Positions 14,330 through 22,842 of a stretch of 42,765 nucleotides of DNA are shown piece after piece. How positions within the stretch are numbered: position 1 is the stretch's first letter; each line of letters opens with the position of its first letter. The stretch is from Candidatus Lambdaproteobacteria bacterium. GTDB taxonomy: Bacteria > SAR324 > JACQKK01. The stretch covers positions 1-42,765 of the forward strand of contig JACQKK010000208.1 of assembly GCA_016204605.1 (NCBI GenBank). Direction: 5' to 3'. The position numbers were made by a program, and so were the translations under genes. Below the pieces are notes generated by a model. The model made no database searches, was not told the origin of the DNA, and saw nothing but the letters and a program-made list of their open reading frames with translations.

Positions 14330-16930
14330 CTTGAGCAGGTGCTGCGCCACCGCGAGCTTGGCGATCGGCACGCCATAGGGGGTGCAGGTGACGAAGTTCA
14401 GCTTGCTGCCGAACGCGAAGTTGATGTTGACGGGGTCCGAGGCATAGTTCCCGTACAGCCCGATCCGCAGATCCGGCCGCGTCATCTTGCCGAAATGGGC
14501 GGCGATCGAGATCAGCTCCTTCACCGGCATGGAGAGAATCTGGAACGGGTTGTCCTTGAGAATGTCGTACTGGGTATAGGAAGGCAGAAACAGGTTCACG
14601 TCGTCGTAAGACATCCCGTTCGTGGTCTGGGTGAGCATGTTCGCATCGATGGCGAAGAAATCCGATTGCTTCGCCAGATGGCCGGCCATCAAGGCGGCGG
14701 CCGGCATTTCGATCGCCGCGCCCAGCTTGTAGCGGAACGGGAACTCGCCCCGCTTGAGCTCCGCCAGCAGGTCCTTCTCGACGCCGCGGATGCCGCGGAT
14801 GATGGTGCCCTCGATGTTCCGCCCGTTGCGGATGAAGCGCATCTCGGCATCGCCGATGATCGCCGGCACCATCAGGTCGAAGTCGAGCGCACGCTTGCCA
14901 TCCTCGCAGTAGGCGAGCGCGCCGCGGAAAATCGCCTCCGCCTGCACCTCGTACAGCTCGGGATACGAGATGGCGATGCGGCTGCCGCGCAACCCCAGCA
15001 TGGGGTTGAGGTTGCGCAGTTGCTCGGCGCGGGCGGCGAGCGTTTCCGCCGTCAGCCCCTTGTGCTTCTTCTGCACCGCGGCGAAGAGCTGCTGCTGCTC
15101 CGCGGGCGTGTGCGGGAGAAAATCGTAGAGGGGGCTGTTGAGCAGGCGCAGCACCACCTTCTTGCCGTCGGCGGCGCGGAACAGCTCCACCACGCGCTCT
15201 TCCAGGTTCCGGGCCAGTCGCGCCAGCGCCGGCTTGCGGCTGGCCGGTTCGTTGAGCAGCAGCAGCACCTCCTGGAACAGCTCGCTGGTGCCCGGCATGC
15301 GGAGCAGGTTGTCCACGGCGTACAGGCCGATCCCCTCGGCCCCGAGCTTGAGCGCCACGTCGATGTCCTTGAAGGACTCGGCGCTGGACCACACCTGGAA
15401 GCCCGAGGTGAGGTTGGTTAGGGCGCCCATGAACTCTTCCAGGCCGTTGCTCGACGTGTCCGGATAGACGAGCTTGGCCGCGCCGAGCCACATCGTCGGC
15501 TTGGTGTAGGTCGGCACCTCGAGCGAGATCGTGTCGAATTCCTTGATGCGATGACCCCCCAGCTCGACGTAGCCGTCGTGGTACTTGACGTCCTCGTACA
15601 GCAGGCAGGGCTTGCGCAGGCTGCGGGCGACGACGGGGGCGTGCGAGGCGTACCCGCCTTCGGAGGCGATGACGGCCTTGCCGATCTCGATCGCTTCCAC
15701 ATCCGCCGCATCGGTGTGGGGCATGATCAGGATCAGATCGGGGTTGATCCCCATCAGCGAGCAGCGCCGGTACTCCTCGAGCAGCGCTTTGGTGCTGAAG
15801 GCGACCCGGGCCACCGCCGCGCCGGGGGAGCCCGCGGTGCCGCCCACGATCTTGGTCATGCCACGGGTGCTCTGGTAATCGATCACCGGGTGCAGCAGGT
15901 CCTGCAACTGGGCCGGCGGCACGGAGGTGGCCAGCCGCTCCCGGGCGATGAGCCCCTTGCGGTGCAGATCCAGCAGCGTGCGCAGCTCGGCCTGGGTGGA
16001 CTTGGCATCGACCGGGTTCTGCTCGACCAGCCAGAACGCGCTATCCTCGATCACGAACTTGATCTGGCGGATATCGAGAAACTTCTCCTCGAGCCGGCTG
16101 ACGACCTTGCGCAGCTCGTCGAGGTACTGGGCCGGCAGCTCGTTGATGTCCTTGCCGTCCTCGGGCAGCGTGTCGAACTCGTTGTGGCCGAAGTGGCCGC
16201 TCAGCCGCGGCTCGCCCGTCACGATGTCGCGCGAGTAGAAGCCGCCGTTGTAGGAGCGGTCGCCGAAGTTGCCGTAGACCATCATCTGCACGACCAGCCC
16301 GGCCTCGATGCCCTCGTTCATGGGATCGTTCAGGTACTGCTCATTGAGCCCGGCCAGCACCATGCGCAACTGCTCGTAGCCGTTCTGCGGGAAGTCGGGC
16401 AGCAGCTTCTCGCGCACCAGCTCGCACAGCTCCTTGTGGGAGGCTTTGGGCTTCGATTCCACCAGCGACTTGAAATCGCCCGCCTTCCTGCCGAGGAAGC
16501 GCACCCCGATGTTCTCCATGAAGTGCAGATACTCGTGGTACGCGAAGTCTTCCCCGCAGTACTTGGCGAAACCGGCGGCGACCGTATCGTTGATGCCCAC
16601 CGTGTGCACCGAGCGGATCGTCCCGATCTGGATCGAGGGTGACACCACGATCTTGAACAGCATGGGCCGTTCCGGGGCGTTGAAGGTCTTGCCCGTCATC
16701 TTTTCGATCTTCTTGACCTCGCCCTCGAGGTCGTTCAGCCGCAGCTCCTCCTTGAGCTTGCCGCCCGTCACCGTGGCAGACTCGATCAGCAGCCCCGGCG
16801 CGATCGGCACCCCGATCTGCGCCAGTTGCAACATGTTGCGACCCCGCAGGCCGAAGCGCTCCTGCAGGTCATCGCCTTCGAGATATGCCTGCTGATTGAA
16901 ATGAATGAGCTCGACCATCGTGCCACGCAT
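14312..16930 (-). CDS. Degenerate pyruvate phosphate dikinase-like protein
   Basis: 872 residues, the full length of pyruvate phosphate dikinase (PPDK, about 874), with all three domains. The central swivelling domain keeps the phospho-histidine motif GGYASHAPVVAR (His430). The C-terminal barrel keeps NPMLGLRGSRIAISYPELYE (642-661) and AAIEMPAAAL (Glu741). Lost residues: the PEP arginine of GIGLxRTE is Ala538 (GIGLYAVD); the Mg-binding Asp of TNDLTQ is Met765 (ANMLTQ); the catalytic Cys of GICGEHGG is Tyr826 (GLYGNYAS). In the ATP-grasp domain the VRSGA arginine segment reads KIVVSPSI (93-100), and the LQTR end reads VEQN (302-305). PEP/pyruvate chemistry is therefore unlikely; a scaffold or regulator is inferred. 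Its ATG overlaps the stop of the HPr-like gene (ATGA), so the two are translationally coupled. From memory, a ppdK gene also lies near cfpA in Treponema pallidum. Confidence 0.88.
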   Translation of the reverse strand: MRGTMVELIHFNQQAYLEGDDLQERFGLRGRNMLQLAQIGVPIAPGLLIESATVTGGKLKEELRLNDLEGEVKKIEKMTGKTFNAPERPMLFKIVVSPSIQIGTIRSVHTVGINDTVAAGFAKYCGEDFAYHEYLHFMENIGVRFLGRKAGDFKSLVESKPKASHKELCELVREKLLPDFPQNGYEQLRMVLAGLNEQYLNDPMNEGIEAGLVVQMMVYGNFGDRSYNGGFYSRDIVTGEPRLSGHFGHNEFDTLPEDGKDINELPAQYLDELRKVVSRLEEKFLDIRQIKFVIEDSAFWLVEQNPVDAKSTQAELRTLLDLHRKGLIARERLATSVPPAQLQDLLHPVIDYQSTRGMTKIVGGTAGSPGAAVARVAFSTKALLEEYRRCSLMGINPDLILIMPHTDAADVEAIEIGKAVIASEGGYASHAPVVARSLRKPCLLYEDVKYHDGYVELGGHRIKEFDTISLEVPTYTKPTMWLGAAKLVYPDTSSNGLEEFMGALTNLTSGFQVWSSAESFKDIDVALKLGAEGIGLYAVDNLLRMPGTSELFQEVLLLLNEPASRKPALARLARNLEERVVELFRAADGKKVVLRLLNSPLYDFLPHTPAEQQQLFAAVQKKHKGLTAETLAARAEQLRNLNPMLGLRGSRIAISYPELYEVQAEAIFRGALAYCEDGKRALDFDLMVPAIIGDAEMRFIRNGRNIEGTIIRGIRGVEKDLLAELKRGEFPFRYKLGAAIEMPAAALMAGHLAKQSDFFAIDANMLTQTTNGMSYDDVNLFLPSYTQYDILKDNPFQILSMPVKELISIAAHFGKMTRPDLRIGLYGNYASDPVNINFAFGSKLNFVTCTPYGVPIAKLAVAQHLLKARGAR

Positions 16931-17946
16931 CAGAAAAGATTGAGCAGCTTGTTGACATCTTTCTTGAGGAACTGCCCGAAGCGGATGCTGGCACCCTCGA
17001 ACAGGTAGCGTTGCAGCTTCGCCACGCCCTTGATCTCATCGCCCGCCACGGAGAACAGGATCACGTCGCCGTGCTTGACCTTGCCCCATTTGAATAACGC
17101 ATTGATGTTGTTGACCTTCTGCCCATCGTGGAACACGTCCACGTCCAGCCCTGCGTATTTGGCCTTGTAGCTGGCGAGAATGTTCTTCCACGCCTCGACG
17201 TTGCCGTTGTGGAACAGCTCGTTGGTCACCTGGATGCTGTACTTGGGCGTGACCTTGCGCTTGCCGCCCGCGGTGGGCGGTGGGGGCGGCGCGGCCGGCG
17301 CGGCCTGCTCCGGCTCTGCTTCCTCGGCCCGGGCCGCCGGTGCGGCGGCCGGCGCGGCCTCCTGCGCCGGCGCAGCGGGAGCGGGGGCCGGCGCGGGCGC
17401 GGCCACGGCTTTCGGGCGGGCGACGAGGGCGGGGTCGTTGAAGCGCTCGAGCCCCCGGGCATCGTGGCCGGTGAGCAGGTCGCGCAGGGCCTCGAGCGCA
17501 TCCGCTTCGAGAGCGGCATCCTCCGGCCGTACGGCTTTGGCGTAGAGCACCAGCAGCTCCTCGCGGCTCAGCTCCTGCACGCCTTCCCATTGGGCGCTCA
17601 CCTTGGGATTGATCGCGCAGATGCCGAGCTGCGGGTGGTGGTAGGCGACGATCAGATCGAGCCGGTTCCACTTGGCGGTGGTCTCCCGGATCGGATCGAA
17701 GCTCTGCACGTTCGCGGGAAGATTGAAGGACAGGCTCGCGTACTGCATCCGGTCCACGACCAACGCGTTCAGGATCGGCGCGATCTGCTGCTTTTCGACC
17801 TTCTTGCTCTTCTCCAGCTCGTCGATCAGATCGGCCAGGTTGGTGCCCTGGTTGATCTGCTCGAGGATGCCGGACACCAGGCGGAAATGGCCCAGCGACT
17901 TGTTGAAGCCGGTGCGGGTGCTGAGTGACGCGTACTCGTTGATCAT
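16930..17946 (-). CDS. Two-domain protein with a C-terminal HPr-like domain lacking the active His
   Basis: 338 residues. N-terminal domain (1-175) is helical and of no family I recognise (GFNKSLGHFRLVSGILEQIN). Residues about 176-228 are an Ala/Pro-rich flexible linker. The C-terminal domain (about 235-318) aligns without gaps to the phosphocarrier HPr: VTNEL at 240-244 matches VTNKL, ILASYKAK matches the helix-1 end, and KVNNINALFKWGKVKHGDVI (277-296) matches the HPr segment ending in VNxKSIMGxxxLG...GDxI. The phosphorylatable His of HPr (motif L-H-A-R-P) is Asn247 and the Arg is Asn249; a His sits one place earlier (246). Phosphotransfer is therefore unlikely. It starts 79 bases after the second filament gene, with an AGGAAGGGG ribosome-binding site. 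Pairing with a degenerate PPDK recalls the EI-HPr complex of the phosphotransferase system. Function unknown. Confidence 0.85.
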   Translation of the reverse strand: MINEYASLSTRTGFNKSLGHFRLVSGILEQINQGTNLADLIDELEKSKKVEKQQIAPILNALVVDRMQYASLSFNLPANVQSFDPIRETTAKWNRLDLIVAYHHPQLGICAINPKVSAQWEGVQELSREELLVLYAKAVRPEDAALEADALEALRDLLTGHDARGLERFNDPALVARPKAVAAPAPAPAPAAPAQEAAPAAAPAARAEEAEPEQAAPAAPPPPPTAGGKRKVTPKYSIQVTNELFHNGNVEAWKNILASYKAKYAGLDVDVFHDGQKVNNINALFKWGKVKHGDVILFSVAGDEIKGVAKLQRYLFEGASIRFGQFLKKDVNKLLNLF

Positions 17947-18025
17947 GGCCCCTTCCTGAGTTTCCGTACGGCAAACCGCCCCGGGCGCTCGCGGGCGGGC
18001 CCGCGCGCCGCCCGCGGTCTCGACA

Positions 18026-19876
18026 TCAGGTCGCCGCCCCCTGGTCGAACTTCTCCACCTCGCCCGTGACGTGGCTGCGGCGGTGGAACGTGGAGGCGGT
18101 GCGATCCACGAATCCCTTCGAGATGCCGCCCAGGAACTCGTTCAGCACGGCGGTAATGCCCTTCACCGTCACCCGCAGCCGCTTGATGCTGGTGATCGAG
18201 ATTTCGAGCAGCAAGCCCGGCTGGAGATGGTAGGGGTTGACCTTCGACATGAAGTCCAGGAACTGGCTTTCCAGGAAATTCAGGCGCTGCTCCAGGATCA
18301 CCCGGTGGTCCGGGAAGCCCAACTCGAAGACATCCTCGAGCTTCCGGCGCAGCGCGATGAAGCGCTGCTTGTACTCCTGGATCACGATCTCGTAGGTCTG
18401 ATTCATCTCCTCGAGCGAGGTCAGCCGGCGCTGTACGAACGTGATCTCGTTCCACTGGCGGGCCCTGGCCGGCTCCTCCTCCTCGCCGCCTGTCTGGAAC
18501 CAACTGCGGCGCTTGGCCGGCTTGTCCCGATCCACGGTCGAGCCGAGCAGGTCGTCCCAGTCGCGCCGGCCCGCCTTCTCCTTCTCCTCCCGGTACACCT
18601 GTTCGACCACCTCCCAGAGCCGGGTGATCTCGCGGCGGAACTCCAGCAGTTGCTGGGAGTAGGCGACCTGGTGCTCCTTGATCTGCCGGCTGTCGAAGTA
18701 TTGCAGGTTGATCTCGTAGCGCTCGTCGGGCAGGCGCGTGATGTCGTTCTCCTCGTATTCCTGCACCAGCAGCTTCCGGGCATGCTTGAAGTTCTGCACG
18801 TACTGGTAGCCCATCCTGCTGTTGTCGAGGATCGAGGTCAGCATGTTGATGGCGGTGTTCCAGCCGCGGGTGCGGATGTGGTTGTCGTCCAGCAGCTTGG
18901 TCACCCCTTCGCGCACGGCCAGCGGGTCGAAATCGATCTTGTTCACCTCGCCGGCCAGGCCGGAGACCCGATCCAGGAAGTGCTTGGGCAAGAGCTGATA
19001 CCGGCGCGAGCTCTCGCCGTCGGTGTCGTCGGTGTAGTTCTCGATGGCCTTGACCTTCTCGAAGATCGCCTCGTGCGGGGTCAGCGGCGGCTTGCTTTCC
19101 ACCGCGAGCTGCTGGTTGATCTCATCCACCTCGCGTTCCATCAGCGTCTGGATGTGGTTCGCGATCACGTCCTTGATGAGATGCTCGGAGAGCAACTGGT
19201 GGGGGACGATCGGGCTGATCAGCTCGGCATCGAGCACGTTGATGGCCAGCTTGACGTCCACCACCTTGTCCGGCTTGCGGTAATTGTCCCGGAACGAGCA
19301 CTTGACGACGGCGTACGCGTTGTTCCCGCGGATGAACTGCCCCACGTCCTTGTGCTGCAACAGCAGGCCGGTCGACAGGTTCTCGAACAGCGACACGCCG
19401 CGCTGCACGTGGCCCTGCAGGTGCCCCATGATGTTCACCATCGACTTCTCGACTTCGCCGGTGTTGAACAGCTCGGAACCCCCGATGTGGTTGATGAGCT
19501 CCGCGATTTCCCGGGAGGAGTAGCGGTTCAGGTTGCGGTGTTCGTCCTTGTCGACCAGATCCCGCACCTTCTTGGTCATCTCGTCTTCGACGGAGGTCAG
19601 GTAGCGGTTGACCATGTTCTGGAACGACTGGTTGAAGTAGGTGTGCAGGTATCCCTTGATGTTCCCCATCACCTGGACGTCCTGCAGCACCTCGGGCGGC
19701 AACTTGGCCTGGATGTGGTTCAGAATCTTCTCCACCTCCTCGTCGATGACGAGCCGACTCTCGACGTACTCGTCCCGACCATCCCGGTTGAGGCTGTTCC
19801 GGGAGCCGACCGCACTCGGTTCTTCCGGGTGCAGCTCGTTGGGGCCTTTCAGAAAGTCCGACTGTGCCGTGGTCAT
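18026..19876 (-). CDS. CfpA-like cytoplasmic filament protein, paralogue 2
   Basis: A 616-residue soluble, charged, mainly helical protein, collinear with the paralogue at 11978-13897. Shared blocks: AVGSRNSLNR (22-31), LPPEVLQDVQVMGNIK (59-74), FNQSFQNMVNRYLT (81-94), EKSMVNIMGHLQGHVQRG (143-160), RGNNAYAVVKCSFRD (183-197), SRMGYQYVQNFKHAR (353-367), LPDERYEINLQYFDSRQIK (382-400), QWNEITFVQRR (474-484), LLLEISITSIKRL (555-567) and VLNEFLGGISKGFVD (577-591). Compared with treponemal CfpA (from memory) the order of blocks is the same. The ATG 19874-19876 has GGAGG 8 bases upstream; an in-frame TTG five codons earlier is less likely. No membrane segment or nucleotide-binding motif is visible, so assembly would not use an actin- or tubulin-type cycle. 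First gene of the cluster. Confidence 0.75.
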   Translation of the reverse strand: MTTAQSDFLKGPNELHPEEPSAVGSRNSLNRDGRDEYVESRLVIDEEVEKILNHIQAKLPPEVLQDVQVMGNIKGYLHTYFNQSFQNMVNRYLTSVEDEMTKKVRDLVDKDEHRNLNRYSSREIAELINHIGGSELFNTGEVEKSMVNIMGHLQGHVQRGVSLFENLSTGLLLQHKDVGQFIRGNNAYAVVKCSFRDNYRKPDKVVDVKLAINVLDAELISPIVPHQLLSEHLIKDVIANHIQTLMEREVDEINQQLAVESKPPLTPHEAIFEKVKAIENYTDDTDGESSRRYQLLPKHFLDRVSGLAGEVNKIDFDPLAVREGVTKLLDDNHIRTRGWNTAINMLTSILDNSRMGYQYVQNFKHARKLLVQEYEENDITRLPDERYEINLQYFDSRQIKEHQVAYSQQLLEFRREITRLWEVVEQVYREEKEKAGRRDWDDLLGSTVDRDKPAKRRSWFQTGGEEEEPARARQWNEITFVQRRLTSLEEMNQTYEIVIQEYKQRFIALRRKLEDVFELGFPDHRVILEQRLNFLESQFLDFMSKVNPYHLQPGLLLEISITSIKRLRVTVKGITAVLNEFLGGISKGFVDRTASTFHRRSHVTGEVEKFDQGAAT

Positions 19877-20396
19877 AGTGTTCCTCCGCAAGACCTCGCG
19901 TACCTGCCCGTGAACCTCAGCGCTCGTCCCGTGCCGGCCGGTGGCCGTGTTCGCGTCCGCCCGCTCGCGCTCCGCGGCCGGCGCACCCGCACGCCGGGTG
20001 GCGGCGCGCCGCGTATTCCCGCGTCGTCCGTGCAGGTCGGGCCGGCGCTGCCTCCGGCGGGCGCGTGGCGCCCCGCTCAGCGAAAATCCATCGCTATCAG
20101 AAAAGGCGCGGCTTCACAAGATTGCCTACCGGCGCGCTCGGGTGCGGCGCGTCGCGTCCCCTCGCCACGGTGCACGCCCGCACTCCGTCCTGTTTGTATC
20201 AGGAATTGCGACGAATTCCACCCAATTTCCGCGCCGGCGCGGGGGGCCGATCGCCCGTCCGCCGGCTCAAGACCGCTCCGGGTCGGCGACGGACGCGACC
20301 AGGGCGCTCGCGCTATCGCCGCCGTGGCGCGTGGAGCCCCGGCGACAGCCTCTCCGGCGCGGGGCGACGAGCCGAGACGTCTGGTGGCCGCAGCTT
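19877..20396. other. 520-base gap upstream of the filament cluster
   Basis: No credible ORF. GC-rich, with two islands of lower GC (about 20085-20110 and 20190-20235). On the minus strand the second island has an extended -10-like TGATACAAA (-10 TACAAA at 20193-20198) and a weak -35 GTGGAA with 17-bp spacing. This would place the cluster start about 310 bases upstream of the first gene. The first island holds a small inverted repeat, AGCGA...TCGCT. Both are weak by-eye calls. Confidence 0.4.
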
Positions 20397-21773
20397 TCAC
20401 GGCTGGTTCGGGTCGCCGACAGGCAGGCTCTGGGGACGGCGGGTGAGGCGGCCCAAGGGCTGCAATTCAGGCACTTCCTTCTGCGCTCCCGCACCCAGCT
20501 GCTTGAATCTGCGCGCTGTGGCGGACAACCGGGATTCAAGCGATTTCAACGCCGCATCATGCGCATCGACGGCGCTGTCGAGCGCTTTGCCGATCTTGCC
20601 GAAGTGCTCGGCCACCAGGACGATTCGATCGGACATTTCCCGGCCGAGCGCACTGATTTCTTGAGCGCCCAACGCCACGTGCTCCTGGCGCCAGCCATAC
20701 TCGATCGCCAGCAGCAGTGCGAACAGGCTGCTCGGCGTGGCGATCACGATACGTTGCCGCAAAGCCCATTCCACCAGTTCGGGGTCTCGCTCGGCCGCTG
20801 CGGACAGGAACGCGTCATTGGGCATGAACAACACCACGAATTCGAGCGAACCGGGGAACTGACTCCAGTAGGCTTTGGACGCCAAATTCTTCACGTGCTG
20901 TTTGACGTGCCCAGCGTGACGATCCAGGGCGGCGATGCGGTTGTCCTCGGTGACGGCCTCGGCGTGCTCCCGGTATGCATCGAACGGTACTTTTGAATCG
21001 ACCACGATGTCACGCCCGGCCGGCAGCCGCACCACCATATCCGGGCGCAGCCGACCATCTTCCGCCCCGACATGGACCTGTTCATCGAAATCGCAGTGCG
21101 CGGTCATACCCGCGAGTTCCACGATTCTGCGCAACTTGATCTGACCCCAGTTCCCCCGACTCTGCGAGGAACTCAGCGCGTTGGTGAGCTTCGCGGTCTC
21201 CGCGCCGAGCTGTTGCTGCCCCAGAGCGATCTGCTGCAAGTGCCGACCCAGGCTCCCCAGTTCGTTCTGCCGCTTCTGCTCCAACTCGTCGGCGGCCTTC
21301 TTGAACTCTATGACGCGATCCTGCAGGGGCTTCAGGAGCTCTCCAATGGCTTTCTGGCGCGATTCCAGGTTCGCGTTGGCACTTTCCTGCAACGCCGAGA
21401 ATTTCTGCTCGGCGAGGGCGAGGAAGCTCGCGTTGTTGCCCGCGAGCGCCTCGGTGGCCAGAGCCTTGAACGTGTCGGGGAGCCTCACCTGCGCTTGCTC
21501 GAGCTGGGTCCTCTGGTCGGCGAGGTTTTGCTCACTATTCTTCAGGCCAGTCTCGGCCTTGGCCTTGTCCGACTCCGCCTGGAGCAAGCGTTCCTGCAAC
21601 TCCTTCTTTTCGGCTCCCAGGTTGCCGATCTGGGCACGCAATTCCTCGCTCAGGGCGGCCGCGGCCTCGAAATGGGCCTTGCCGAGCCGCCAAGCCGCGA
21701 ATCCCACGAGTGCCATGCAGATCAGGGCGCCGACAATGAAGGCGATCACCGCACCCACGGAAACCTCGCCCAT
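20397..21773 (-). CDS. rmuC: DNA recombination-limiting protein RmuC
   Basis: 458 residues: an N-terminal membrane helix (VIAFIVGALICMALVGFAAW), a long coiled coil (about 35-200) and the RmuC nuclease-fold domain. Recognisable RmuC motifs: RGNWGQIKLRRIVELAGM, RPDMVVRLPAGRDIVVDSKVP split over strand and turn, FVVLFMPNDAFLSAA and RQRIVIATPSSLFALLLAI. E. coli RmuC limits inversion at short inverted repeats. ATG 21771-21773 is preceded by AAGGAGGTAAGCC, a near-perfect Shine-Dalgarno. It is the first minus-strand gene of the run but is 520 bases from the filament cluster, so it is likely a separate unit. Confidence 0.94.
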   Translation of the reverse strand: MGEVSVGAVIAFIVGALICMALVGFAAWRLGKAHFEAAAALSEELRAQIGNLGAEKKELQERLLQAESDKAKAETGLKNSEQNLADQRTQLEQAQVRLPDTFKALATEALAGNNASFLALAEQKFSALQESANANLESRQKAIGELLKPLQDRVIEFKKAADELEQKRQNELGSLGRHLQQIALGQQQLGAETAKLTNALSSSQSRGNWGQIKLRRIVELAGMTAHCDFDEQVHVGAEDGRLRPDMVVRLPAGRDIVVDSKVPFDAYREHAEAVTEDNRIAALDRHAGHVKQHVKNLASKAYWSQFPGSLEFVVLFMPNDAFLSAAAERDPELVEWALRQRIVIATPSSLFALLLAIEYGWRQEHVALGAQEISALGREMSDRIVLVAEHFGKIGKALDSAVDAHDAALKSLESRLSATARRFKQLGAGAQKEVPELQPLGRLTRRPQSLPVGDPNQP

Positions 21774-21943
21774 GGCTTACCTCCTTCGCCCGCGCACCAT
21801 GACACGAATCCCTCCCAGCGCCGCAGCGCCGCCGAACCCCGCCACTCTAACCCTGTCTCTCCCTCCAGGCAAAAGAATCTCGGGTGGGTGCCGTGCCCTT
21901 CCAGCGGGACACGGCCCTGGCCGCGAATCGCGCTGCGCAGGGG

Positions 21944-21972
21944 TTGTGCAATCCCGCGGTTGTTGCCATAGT
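21944..21972 (+). promoter_or_regulatory. Candidate promoter for the DUF924 gene
   Basis: TTGTGC (21944-21949), 17-bp spacer, CATAGT (21967-21972, 4/6), in the 288-base divergent gap between rmuC and the DUF924 gene, at the only lower-GC stretch there. By eye, weak. Confidence 0.3.
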
Positions 21973-22061
21973 AATTTTTGACGGCGGCGAGGGTGCAGCC
22001 CCCTGCCGGGGCCGCCCGCGGCCGATTCCGTACCGACCCGCTTCGCCACCCCTCCGGGCGC

Positions 22062-22772
22062 ATGAACGCCACCCGAACCCAGCACCCGCCGGTCACAGAG
22101 GCCCGTGGCGTGCTCGCGTTCTGGTTCGGCCTGAAGAGCCCCGGCAAGAAGGACGACCGGCGGGTACAATCGGCCTTGGGGCTGCTCCACCGGCAGGCCG
22201 CACGCGGCCAGCTCGAAGGGTGGCGCGAAGAGGCCCGGGAGCGCCTGGCGCTGATCCTGCTGCTGGATCAGGTGCCGCGCCACCTCTACCGCGAGCAGCC
22301 CCGCAGCTACGCCACCGATCTCCAGGCGCAGGCGCTGACGCGGCGCTTCTTCGAGCGCGGCGACTGGCGTCCGTTCGAGCCCATCGAGCGCTTCTATGCG
22401 GCGCTGCCGTACCTGCACGCCGAGGCGCCGGCATTGCAGGAGCAGGTCAATCCCGTGATCCACGCCTGCGCGGAGGCCATCCCGGAGCTGGCCTTCATGG
22501 GGCCCATCGCCGACCTTTACCGGGAAACCATCGCCCGCTTCGGCCGGTTTCCCCACCGCAACGCCATGCTGGGGCGCAGCAGCACCCCGCTGGAGCTGCG
22601 TTTTCTCGAAGAGGAATGGGCGCCGCGGCGCAGGCGGGGCCGGCGGGCCCCTGGCGCCGGCCCGGCGTCCGCACCCGCACCCGGCCCGGCGCTGGGGGGC
22701 CATGCGCGCACCGGCGCCTCGCGGTCGGAGCCGGGTGGGGCGAGCCCGCCCGGCGCCGCCCGGCCGGCCTGA
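22062..22772 (+). CDS. DUF924 family protein
   Basis: 236 residues. Matches the DUF924 family of bacterial TPR-like all-helical proteins: VLAFWFGLK near the start, RLALILLLDQVPRHLYRE with the conserved Asp-Gln and Pro-Arg, ARGVL/QALT helix pattern, PIERFYAALPYLHAE, and GRFPHRNAMLGRSSTPLE(L). Function of the family is not established. The last about 50 residues are a low-complexity Arg/Ala/Gly/Pro tail beyond the normal family end. ATG 22062 was chosen because family similarity begins shortly after it; the frame is open a further 28 codons upstream. Confidence 0.88.
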   Translation: MNATRTQHPPVTEARGVLAFWFGLKSPGKKDDRRVQSALGLLHRQAARGQLEGWREEARERLALILLLDQVPRHLYREQPRSYATDLQAQALTRRFFERGDWRPFEPIERFYAALPYLHAEAPALQEQVNPVIHACAEAIPELAFMGPIADLYRETIARFGRFPHRNAMLGRSSTPLELRFLEEEWAPRRRRGRRAPGAGPASAPAPGPALGGHARTGASRSEPGGASPPGAARPA

Positions 22773-22842
22773 CGCATTCCGGGGGAACCCGCCAACTGCG
22801 CTCCCCGCGCCTGGCGCGGGGAACATCGATCGGAGGAGCTCC

